Origin: Syntrophaceae bacterium UBA2188
Lineage (GTDB): Bacteria > Desulfobacterota > BSN033 > UBA1163
NCBI GenBank assembly: GCA_002327985.1
Contig: DCVM01000049.1
Span: forward strand, 2,746-11,475
DNA length: 8,730 nucleotides
Reading direction: 5' to 3'
The first letter of the stretch is position 1; every line of letters begins with the position of its first letter. Below the pieces are notes generated by a model. It was not told where the DNA came from, made no database searches, and worked only from the letters and a program-made list of their open reading frames with translations. This document shows, piece by piece, positions 1-4,752 of this stretch. A program made the position numbers and the translations under genes.

Positions 1-54
1 ATAGCGATGGTATCACGTTTTTAGGACTTTTTCTACAGATTCAACGATTGAAAT

Positions 55-78
55 CAGCCGCGCCAAAAGCGTCGGCTG
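55..78. repeat. GC-rich inverted repeat (hairpin) downstream of the lipocalin fragment
   Basis: CAGCCG (55-60) plus CGC (61-63) pair with GCG (69-71) and CGGCTG (73-78), with a CAAAA loop and a one-base bulge at 72. It lies about 20 bases beyond the stop of the minus-strand lipocalin fragment, where a terminator would sit. The minus strand continues with ATTTCAATC rather than a run of T, so an intrinsic terminator is only weakly supported. Bases 1-54 show no gene. Confidence 0.4.
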
Positions 79-96
79 GAATGAATAGTTGGGTGA

Positions 97-297
97 TTAT
101 TCGTGATTGACAAATATCAATTTGCTTGTATCAAAACCAAATGCTGCTGCTTTTGCTATGAGATTATCCTTGATATTCTCTTTCAACATTGGAGTTCTAA
201 CCAGAATCCATAAATAAGATTTATCAGGTTCGCTTACAAGCGAAAATTGAAATGTTATTTGTCCCATTAGAAATGTTGCCCCACTGCTCTGCAGCAA
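97..297 (-). pseudogene. Lipocalin (Blc-like) C-terminal fragment, 5'-truncated
   Basis: The open frame gives 66 residues. From about residue 17 it matches my recollection of the C-terminal end of bacterial Blc-type outer-membrane lipocalins: FSLVSEPDKSYLWILVRTP, followed by an alanine-rich helix ending in FGFDTSKLIFV. Intact members are around 170-180 residues and begin with a lipoprotein signal peptide and a GxW motif; neither is present here. The first 16 residues (about 250-297) do not resemble the preceding strand of the family. A WGN-encoding stretch lies in another frame just upstream, so a frameshift plus loss of the 5' part is possible. The protein would have bound small hydrophobic ligands in the envelope. 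Identity of the C-terminal piece is fairly certain; the exact break point is not. Confidence 0.7.
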
Positions 298-342
298 GGT
301 AACATTCTATGATTCTATAATAATTCAGCGGCGTCTAATGCC

Positions 343-428
343 CCGTTCCCCCACTCGGTTTCGAGTCGCAACGGTAGAAATTTCTAACAGGGTGAACCTC
401 TCCGGGAAGCACAATTTTTAAGTGCTTC
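343..428. repeat. Cluster of three inverted repeats in the gap between lipocalin fragment and TA pair
   Basis: Three separate inverted repeats are visible. First, CCGTT (343-347) pairs with AACGG (370-374), enclosing ACTCG (353-357)-GTTT-CGAGT (362-366). Second, TAGAAATTTCTA at 375-386 is a perfect 12-base palindrome. Third, GAAGCAC (406-412) pairs with GTGCTTC (422-428) around a 9-base A/T loop. A 67-codon open frame on the minus strand covers this area, but it has no family resemblance and no usable ribosome site, so it is not called. The rest of 298-531 shows nothing else recognisable. The cluster may mark the edge of inserted DNA that cut the lipocalin gene, which is inference. Confidence 0.5.
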
Positions 429-531
429 TGTTCTTTAGTCAAATAACTCGCCTCTTCACACTTCATTCTTAAGTTACTTTTCAGACCTATTTTACAAGCC
501 ATAATGAAATAAGTTTTGAGCATCAAATCGT

Positions 532-560
532 TTGACATCCTCAGGCTCGTTTGTTAAAAT
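532..560 (+). promoter_or_regulatory. Sigma-70-type promoter of the Phd/RelE operon
   Basis: TTGACA at 532-537 matches the -35 consensus fully. After 17 bases, TAAAAT at 555-560 matches the -10 box at five of six positions. The predicted transcript start is near 567, leaving a leader of about 30 bases before the ATG at 599. It is the only strong promoter upstream of the TA pair. Confidence 0.75.
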
Positions 561-598
561 AGTCTAAATTCTGGTTAACCCAAATGGAGGTCAAAATT

Positions 599-859
599 AT
601 GAAAGCCTTATCTGTCTCCGAGGCAAAGATGAAACTGAGCGGATTGATCGATACGGTCAACGCGACCGATGAAGAGGTTGTGATTACTAAAAATGGTCGC
701 CCAGCCGCTGTGTTGGTTAGTCCGGATGAGTTCGAGAGTCTGAAGGAAACGGTCGCTGTTCGATCGGATTCAGCCTTGATGAAGGAAATAAAGAAGGGCC
801 TTAGGGCCTTAAAAATGAAAAGAGCGAAGCTCTATAACCTTGAGGAATTGTTCGACTAA
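599..859 (+). CDS. Phd/YefM-family antitoxin
   Basis: This 86-residue protein is a type II antitoxin. The family binds its own promoter with an N-terminal domain and neutralises a partner toxin with a C-terminal tail. The N-terminal part shows the Phd/YefM pattern: SVSEAKMKLSGLID at about 5-18, then VVITKNGRPAAVLVSPDEF at about 27-45. The remainder is charged and probably helical, as expected of the toxin-binding tail. An ATG at 584 is in frame, but GGAGG at 586-590 overlaps that codon and sits 8 bases before the ATG at 599, so 599 is the likely start. The stop is 17 bases from the toxin start, which indicates one operon. The family call is secure; the pairing with the toxin is inferred from context. 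Confidence 0.88.
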   Translation: MKALSVSEAKMKLSGLIDTVNATDEEVVITKNGRPAAVLVSPDEFESLKETVAVRSDSALMKEIKKGLRALKMKRAKLYNLEELFD

Positions 860-876
860 TGTGATAAGGTAGACAC

Positions 877-1158
877 GTGTATAAACTTGTTGTCCCAAAA
901 GACGTCAAAGAGCTGATCAGGACAATGCATCCCTCTCTGAAGAAAAAGATTAAATCTTCCTTGAAAATAGTTTTATCTGACCCCCATTCGGGTAAGGCAT
1001 TGATGGAAAAACTATCGGGGCTGAGAAGTTTTCGAGTAAGTTCTTTTAGAATCATCTACAGGATCAAAGAACCTGAACGGATTGAGCTGGTTGCCATTGG
1101 TCCACGAGAACGGATCTACCAAGAAACCTTCCGGATGATTCGAAAAGAGATTGAATGA
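877..1158 (+). CDS. RelE/ParE-superfamily toxin
   Basis: This 93-residue protein fits the RelE/ParE toxin fold. Most RelE members cleave mRNA at the ribosome, while ParE members act on gyrase; the sequence alone does not decide. Visible features are a basic helical N-terminal part with VPKDVKELI at 6-14, then GLRSFRVSSFRIIYRI at 48-63, which matches the core beta strands with conserved arginines, and the closing strand with RERIYQE at 77-83. The length is normal and uninterrupted. The start is GTG at 877, with AAGG at 866-869 as a modest ribosome site. The ATG at 859-861, overlapping the antitoxin stop, runs straight into TGA and cannot be used. The weak start signals would keep toxin output below antitoxin output. 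Confidence 0.85.
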   Translation: MYKLVVPKDVKELIRTMHPSLKKKIKSSLKIVLSDPHSGKALMEKLSGLRSFRVSSFRIIYRIKEPERIELVAIGPRERIYQETFRMIRKEIE

Positions 1159-1534
1159 GACAGCAGGTGTGACTGGGGCCAGCCCTTGACATGGGATAAA
1201 TGTATAAATAAAGTGGGGTCATCCCCAAAAAAGTTGGTCCAATCCAGTGACCACAAGTATGGAGTGCAGAGCATCTTTTTGTAGTAAAGTTTAACTCTCT
1301 TTTAAGGAGAAATAAGGCCAACCTTAGAAGATGCAATTTCATTAGAGGTAAAGGCACATCGGCGTCTGAAGGATAAGGTAAGGGGGCTTACATTCTCCTT
1401 CTGTTAAAGTTCAATGATCACCTATCGAATGTGAGGCTGTTGGACCATGGAGAGGAATTGGATATTTGATATTCTGAGGGCTACTAATGGTGTGATGAAA
1501 TAGTGTTTGGAAAAACCAAGAAGGGAAAGTTTTC
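1159..1534. other. Gap of about 375 bases without a recognised gene
   Basis: The only recognisable contents are copy 1 of the intergenic repeat (1184-1240) and, overlapping it, a promoter-like pair: TTGACA at 1186-1191 and TAAAGT at 1209-1214 with 17-base spacing. That promoter would point toward the DUF2284 gene but would leave a leader of more than 300 bases. The remainder of the gap, 1241-1534, has no open frame with family resemblance on either strand and no clear terminator. Confidence 0.5.
1184..1240 (+). repeat. Intergenic repeat, copy 1
   Basis: The core at 1218-1233 is GTCATCCCCAAAAAAG, which differs from copy 3 at one base. The similarity to copy 3 continues through TTGGTCC (1234-1240), giving 21 of 23 matches over the extended block. 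Both copies also have CCTTGAC upstream, here at 1184-1190, but the spacer differs (27 bases here, 14 in copy 3). The repeat starts 26 bases after the RelE stop. Confidence 0.6.
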
Positions 1535-2143
1535 ATGAAAAAAGTCTTACCAAAACTTTATTCCGAATTCATGGAGGTTGCTTTCAGGGCAGGAGCAACA
1601 GCTGCCAGAATTATTCCTTCTAAACAGGTAGTGATCGATGGGAGAGTCCGGCTGAAATGCGAGGTGCCGAAGTGTGCTGGATATGGGCAATACCTCACGT
1701 GCCCCCCTTATGTTATGTCTGTTGATACCTTTTCAAGAATTCTTTCAGGCTATAAGTGGTGTGTCCTGGTTCAGGTCGAAGCCAAGGACATTGATTCGAT
1801 GGACAAGGGGAAAGGGAGGATCAATCAAGCTATCCTGAAAGAAAATAGGAAATTTCACCGCTCCTTTAAACTTAAGCTTCTCGAAGTTGTTGAAGCTGTT
1901 GAATCGGCAGCCTTCAAAAAAGGGATGCGTTTTGCTACCGGATTGGTTGGTGGGAGTTGTGTCCTTTGTGAACAGTGTGTGGATGACAAATCATCCGATG
2001 CCTGTAGAAATCCCTTTCGGGCAAGGCCTCCGATGGAGGCAGTTGGGATCGACGTAATCAAGACCGCCCAACATGCCGGTCTCCCTATCCATCTCTCCTC
2101 TTCAAAGAATGTCATCTGGACTGGCCTGGTCCTTTTGGAGTGA
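1535..2143 (+). CDS. DUF2284 family predicted metal-binding protein
   Basis: This 202-residue protein carries the cysteine pattern I associate with DUF2284, a family often annotated as metal-binding in anaerobes and methanogens and without an established reaction. The N-terminal half has C42-x4-C47-x8-C56 followed directly by PPY. The C-terminal half has C142-x2-C145-x2-C148-x8-C157 followed by RNPF, a ferredoxin-like arrangement that could bind an iron-sulfur cluster. A further cysteine is C76. No signal peptide or membrane segment is seen, so it should be cytoplasmic. The length is normal for the family. The start at 1535 has AAGGG about 9 bases upstream. It stands alone between two TA modules with large gaps on both sides. 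The family is confident; the metal and the function are not known. Confidence 0.85.
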   Translation: MKKVLPKLYSEFMEVAFRAGATAARIIPSKQVVIDGRVRLKCEVPKCAGYGQYLTCPPYVMSVDTFSRILSGYKWCVLVQVEAKDIDSMDKGKGRINQAILKENRKFHRSFKLKLLEVVEAVESAAFKKGMRFATGLVGGSCVLCEQCVDDKSSDACRNPFRARPPMEAVGIDVIKTAQHAGLPIHLSSSKNVIWTGLVLLE

Positions 2144-2457
2144 AGGGCCATCCCAAATTACCACCGTAGTGTGAGACCCCCACATTTTGAAAAAGCCGAC
2201 GAGTTTCTTGATTGGTTAAATATTGTCCTCAAGGGTAGGAAACTTCTGCACGATAATGGATAATAAGTTTGGGATTGGGTGAGATTGGGGGCAATATCTT
2301 CATATGTCATCAAATTTAAGCGGAGGTGTCAGCCCTAAAAAAGGGCAAATCTAATGGATTATTTGGAATGCATATTTCGGAATCAACTCAAAGCTGAATG
2401 CTCCAAGAAAATCCGTAACGACTGACTGGATGGCAACTCAGCCCGACTTCCTAAAGC
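2144..2457 (+). other. Gap with a 30-codon open stretch and repeat copy 2
   Basis: After the DUF2284 stop, the same frame stays open to TAA at 2261-2263. A GTG at 2171 would give a 30-residue peptide containing HFEKADEFLDWLNIVLKG, which has protein-like composition, but I do not recognise it and it has no clear ribosome site. It may be the remnant of a lost gene. Repeat copy 2 lies at 2328-2346. Nothing else is recognised in the gap before the next promoter. Confidence 0.35.
2328..2346 (+). repeat. Intergenic repeat, copy 2
   Basis: GTCAGCCCTAAAAAAG at 2328-2343 matches the core of copy 3 at 15 of 16 bases. Unlike the other copies, it forms a small hairpin, GCCCT-AAAAA-AGGGC at 2332-2346. 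It lies about 110 bases upstream of the DUF433 promoter. Confidence 0.5.
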
Positions 2458-2486
2458 TTGCCAATTAACTCTTTCTTTTGTATCAT
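2458..2486 (+). promoter_or_regulatory. Sigma-70-type promoter of the DUF433/DUF5615 operon
   Basis: TTGCCA at 2458-2463 matches the -35 consensus at five of six bases. After 17 bases, TATCAT at 2481-2486 matches the -10 consensus at five of six. The predicted start near 2493 gives a leader of about 50 bases ending in a strong ribosome site, GGAGG at 2531-2535, six bases before the ATG. Confidence 0.65.
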
Positions 2487-2541
2487 GCTTCTATGAGATG
2501 GACCTTTTTGCCGTTATTTTAAGGTAAAGCGGAGGTTTGTT

Positions 2542-2793
2542 ATGACGATTACCGACCGAATTGAGATTAATCCAAAGGTAATGATGGGTAAACCTGTCAT
2601 CCGGGGGACCCGAATTCCAGTTGAACTGATTCTCAGAAAGTTAAGTGAAGGAGCAAAAGAAAGAGAACTTTTGGAAGCCTATCCCAGGCTCACAAAAGAA
2701 GATATTCAGGCTGCGATCCGATATGCCGCTGATACATTGGCTCATGAGGACACGGTCATCTTGAACTCCACCAGACGAGGAGCCAGAAAATGA
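2542..2793 (+). CDS. DUF433 family antitoxin
   Basis: This 83-residue protein is a DUF433 member, a small winged-helix-like family usually encoded directly before a DUF5615 protein and regarded as its antitoxin. The N-terminal signature is complete: IEINPKVMMGKPVIRGTRIP at about 7-26, then the helix VELILRKLSEG, then the DNA-binding-type segment with LLEAYPRLTKEDIQAAIRYA. The tail is basic (RRGARK). The start has an ideal ribosome site, GGAGG six bases upstream. Its stop overlaps the next start as ATGA at 2790-2793, so the two are translationally coupled and antitoxin is made first. Autoregulation of the promoter at 2458-2486 is likely from the family but is not shown by a visible operator. 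Confidence 0.9.
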   Translation: MTITDRIEINPKVMMGKPVIRGTRIPVELILRKLSEGAKERELLEAYPRLTKEDIQAAIRYAADTLAHEDTVILNSTRRGARK

Positions 2794-3149
2794 CGATACG
2801 CTTCCTCGCCGATGAAAGCTGCGACTTCGCTGTGGCCCGCGCCCTCAGGAGAGTCGGATTTGATGTCCTTTGTATTTCAGAGAGTTCTCCAAGAGCCGAG
2901 GACTCGAAGGTCATAAGAATTGCCCTCCATGAAGGGAGAATTGTATTAACTGAAGATAAGGATTTTGGTCGGTTAGTCTATTCCTACGGTCAAGAGACGT
3001 TGGGTGTGATTTTCCTAAGATTTCCGACTGTTGCCCGCAAGCAGATATCAAGGGATGTTCTCAGTCTGGTGAAGCAACAAGGAGAAAAATTGGTTGGCTC
3101 TTTTGTTACTGTCCAACCCGGTCGTATCCGTATTAGCCATGCACCTTAA
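2790..3149 (+). CDS. DUF5615 PIN-like toxin (putative RNase)
   Basis: This 119-residue protein fits DUF5615, a PIN-like (Mut7-C-related) family thought to be metal-dependent ribonucleases acting as toxins beside DUF433. Expected acidic active-site positions are present: D8-E9 in FLADES near the start, D38 in RAEDSKVI, and the TEDKDFG motif at 54-60, with D56 and D58. The segment between them has the family's LRRVGFDVLCISE pattern at 19-31. The length and C-terminal end are normal, and no interruption is seen, so the toxin appears intact. It starts inside the antitoxin stop (four-base overlap), which links its translation to the antitoxin. Toxin activity itself is inferred from the family and the pairing. 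Confidence 0.9.
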   Translation: MTIRFLADESCDFAVARALRRVGFDVLCISESSPRAEDSKVIRIALHEGRIVLTEDKDFGRLVYSYGQETLGVIFLRFPTVARKQISRDVLSLVKQQGEKLVGSFVTVQPGRIRISHAP

Positions 3150-3183
3150 CATAAACAGAAAGGAGATGGCTTCAAATCTTTAT

Positions 3184-3227
3184 CCTTGACTTTGCAATCA
3201 CAGCGTCATCCCTAAAAAAGTTGGCCC
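3184..3227 (+). repeat. Intergenic repeat, copy 3
   Basis: The core GTCATCCCTAAAAAAG is at 3205-3220 and is followed by TTGGCCC (3221-3227), giving 21 of 23 matches with copy 1. CCTTGAC precedes it at 3184-3190, as in copy 1, but 13 bases closer. It begins 35 bases after the DUF5615 stop, a position comparable to copy 1 behind RelE. The rest of 3228-3444 shows no gene or structure I recognise. Confidence 0.6.
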
Positions 3228-3444
3228 TTTTCAAAGGCACGCATAGCGCAAAGCGCATTGCATAAACCTCAAAGCAAGGCAGTCACTTCTGGCTTCATTT
3301 TGAAATTAAAATCTTCAGCCACTCCTAAGTCCCTTCTTCAGTCAACCTCTATAGCCTCTACTGACTCAATTACTGAATTGTCTCTTTAAACCAGGTCAAA
3401 TGGCTCTTTACAGAAGTTAACATTTATAAAAATATGCCAGAATA

Positions 3445-3607
3445 CCCCTCAGCTCTGCTGGGGGGATGAATGGCCTCCCTCTCCCCTGGGGGGAGAGGGT
3501 TAGGGTGAGGGGGAAATGATCTTATCATCACCCCCACCTTAATCCTCCCCCATCAAGGGGGAGGAAAGTTTTTTAGAGAATTTGATGCCCCGCAGCTTGC
3601 TGCGGGG
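3445..3607. repeat. Cluster of five palindromic elements
   Basis: Five hairpins follow one another. (1) 3445-3453 with 3457-3465, stem CCCCTCAGC/GCTGGGGGG with one G-U pair. (2) 3477-3486 with 3490-3499, a perfect 10-base stem CCCTCTCCCC/GGGGAGAGGG with a 3-base loop. (3) GGGGG 3509-3513 with CCCCC 3531-3535, enclosing ATGAT/ATCAT (3516-3520 and 3524-3528). (4) 3544-3551 with 3557-3564, CCTCCCCC/GGGGGAGG. (5) 3588-3596 with 3599-3607, CCCCGCAGC/GCTGCGGGG with a 2-base loop. From memory, similar GGGAGAGGGTTAGGGTGAGG and CCCCGCAGC palindromes are scattered in other bacterial genomes, so this is probably a REP-like or MITE-like composite. Confidence 0.7.
3544..3574 (+). terminator. Possible intrinsic terminator within the palindrome cluster
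   Basis: The 8-base GC-rich stem at 3544-3564, with an ATCAA loop, is followed after four bases by six consecutive T (3569-3574). It would stop rightward transcription before the HigB-HigA module. The nearest rightward gene ends about 395 bases upstream, so it may instead be an incidental part of the repeat. Confidence 0.4.
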
Positions 3608-3629
3608 TAGTTCACGTTAACATGATTTT

Positions 3630-3977
3630 GTGAATCGAACCGTTCTCTTCTATAAGACTGCTGATGGCAAATGTCCTGTCAGAGAGTTTCTCGATTCTTT
3701 GCCTGGAAAAGTAGCGCAAAAGATCATTTGGGTTCTCAGGCTATTGGAAGATTTAGAGATTGTCCCGTCTTTCTATTTTAAGAAGCTTGTTGGAGCTGAG
3801 GAGATTTGGGAGTGTTGAATCCAATTTGGCTCTAATGCTTACCGAATATTTTGTTTCTTTATAGATAACACAGTAGTGCTAACTCATGGATTTGTAAAAA
3901 AGAGTCAAAGGACTCCTGTCCATGAGACAGAGAGAGTAAAAGTTTATCGAAGAGATTATTTAAGAAGGAGGGTTTAG
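3630..3977 (+). pseudogene. HigB-type toxin (phage Gp49-like, DUF891), interrupted by an in-frame TGA
   Basis: Residues 1-62 match the N-terminal half of Gp49-like/HigB mRNA-cleaving toxins: RTVLFYKTADGKCPVREFLD at 3-22 and FKKLVGAEEIWEC at 50-62. A TGA at 3816-3818 then ends translation. The same frame continues without a further stop to TAG at 3975-3977 and encodes the missing half: FGSNAYRIFCFF at about 66-77, LTHGFVKKSQRTP at about 84-96, and a basic end with YRRDYLRRR. Family members have WECR at this site, so TGA most simply replaces a CGA arginine codon by one C-to-T change. The truncated 62-residue product lacks the conserved core and should be inactive. The start is GTG at 3630, because the nearby ATG at 3622 runs into TGA; no good ribosome site is visible. 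The terminal TAG directly abuts the antitoxin ATG. Readthrough or a sequencing error is possible. Confidence 0.85.
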
Positions 3978-4253
3978 ATGAGTGACCTAAAAAAATATAT
4001 CAAAGAGAGGAAAAAGAGAGACAAAGGATTTGCCAAAGGATTTGAGGAAGGATACGAGCAGTTCAAAATTGGGGTCGTGCTCCGTCATGCCCGTGAAGAG
4101 TCAGGAATAACCCAGGAGGAGTTAGCGCGTCGTCTTAAGACCAAGAAGACTGCCATTTCAAGAATTGAGAACCATGCCGAGGATATCAAGCTATCCACCT
4201 TAGAGCGCGTTGCCGAAGCCTTAGGGAAACGCCTGCAAATCAGTATTGCCTAA
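3978..4253 (+). CDS. HigA-type antitoxin, XRE helix-turn-helix
   Basis: This intact 91-residue protein is the antitoxin partner of the interrupted toxin upstream. A charged N-terminal helix (about 1-28) precedes an XRE/Cro-type helix-turn-helix: VVLRHAREESGITQEELARR at 33-52, then TKKTAISRIENH at 55-66, then STLERVAEALGKRLQI at 73-88. The family binds the toxin and represses the shared promoter. Its ribosome site, GGAGG at 3967-3971, lies inside the last toxin codons, and its ATG follows the toxin TAG with no gap. This toxin-first order is typical of HigBA. With the toxin broken, it may persist as a stand-alone repressor or as an anti-addiction gene against related toxins; both are inference. 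Confidence 0.9.
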   Translation: MSDLKKYIKERKKRDKGFAKGFEEGYEQFKIGVVLRHAREESGITQEELARRLKTKKTAISRIENHAEDIKLSTLERVAEALGKRLQISIA

Positions 4254-4270
4254 GAATAAGTTTCGCTGAG

Positions 4271-4560
4271 GTGTCCTCCCTAAGAGGCGGCTGGCAAGGT
4301 TTCATAGTCTTGTAGGTGGAAAGCCTATCCAGGGTGCCGTTAGCCACGGGCCTGGAATCCAGCCTTGCAGGTATTCTGGTAACAGGATGTTTGATGCGTA
4401 GGCAGGAGAGGAAGCGAGGTGCAATGGTAACAGGTCATGCTGACCGTGAAGGCGTTGAGCCCAGATAAGACAGTCATGGGAGGCGAGGAAACGAGAGCAG
4501 TAAAATACTTTATCGACAGAATGGAATGTTTAGGATGGAGACCAATCTGCAAGAACTTTT
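4271..4560 (+). ncRNA. Structured region resembling the 5' part of a group II intron (relic)
   Basis: The stretch has no convincing open frame but many short nested stems: CCTC/GAGG (4275-4278, 4284-4287); CCAGG/CCTGG (4329-4333, 4351-4355), enclosing CCG/CGG (4337-4339, 4347-4349) with loop TTAGCCA; CCAG/CTGG (4359-4362, 4376-4379), enclosing CCT/AGG (4363-4365, 4369-4371); and GGTCA/TGACC (4433-4437, 4441-4445). It starts with GTGTC, close to the GUGYG of group II introns. From memory, the phrases around GTAGGTGGAAAGCCT and GGAGGCGAGGAAACGAGAGC resemble domain I sequences upstream of intron reverse transcriptases. No reverse transcriptase and no domain V/VI hairpin are seen, so it would be a dead 5' fragment. 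It could instead be another structured RNA. Confidence 0.4.
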
Positions 4561-4620
4561 TGAGGTCTAACCATTTTAGGGAAGTACCTTTAACTGACCC
4601 GTAATAGCGGATTATCCTTT

Positions 4621-4643
4621 TTCAAATTTTTTAACGGGATGAC
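4621..4643 (-). repeat. Possible degenerate inverted copy of the intergenic repeat
   Basis: On the minus strand, GTCATCCC (4643-4636) is followed by GTT and then a run of A and TTTGAA, which resembles the core plus flank of copies 1 and 3 with a small insertion. The match is short enough to be chance. The remainder of 4561-4752 shows no gene and no clear terminator for the minus-strand gene that ends at 4753. Confidence 0.3.
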
Positions 4644-4752
4644 ATCAAATATTGGCGCTCCCACCTAAAAATACATGGCCTGAGACAACCCTGAGGATCA
4701 ACGATTACGGTTATAAATGAGCATGATTAAATGCAGAAGGACTTTTTGTAAG

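Noticed and set aside
343..390. Integron attC site
   Set aside because: The hairpin and a GTCTAAT stretch suggested attC, but the matching GTTRRRY end and the typical paired R and L boxes are missing, and the genes are on both strands.
335..538. 67-codon minus-strand open frame
   Set aside because: It covers the inverted-repeat cluster, has no family resemblance, and its only GAGG lies directly against the ATG, so it is not a usable gene start.
1186..1214. Promoter for the DUF2284 gene overlapping repeat copy 1
   Set aside because: TTGACA with 17-base spacing to TAAAGT is a fair match, but it would give a leader over 300 bases long, and TTGAC is part of the repeat, so it is noted in the gap description only.
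1064..1357. 97-codon minus-strand open frame partly under the RelE gene
   Set aside because: It runs antisense to the RelE coding end and repeat copy 1, with composition unlike a protein; it is a shadow frame.
3205..4290. CRISPR array made from the recurring 16-base element
   Set aside because: Copies are about 0.9-1.1 kb apart with genes between them; there is no regular short spacing and no cas gene.
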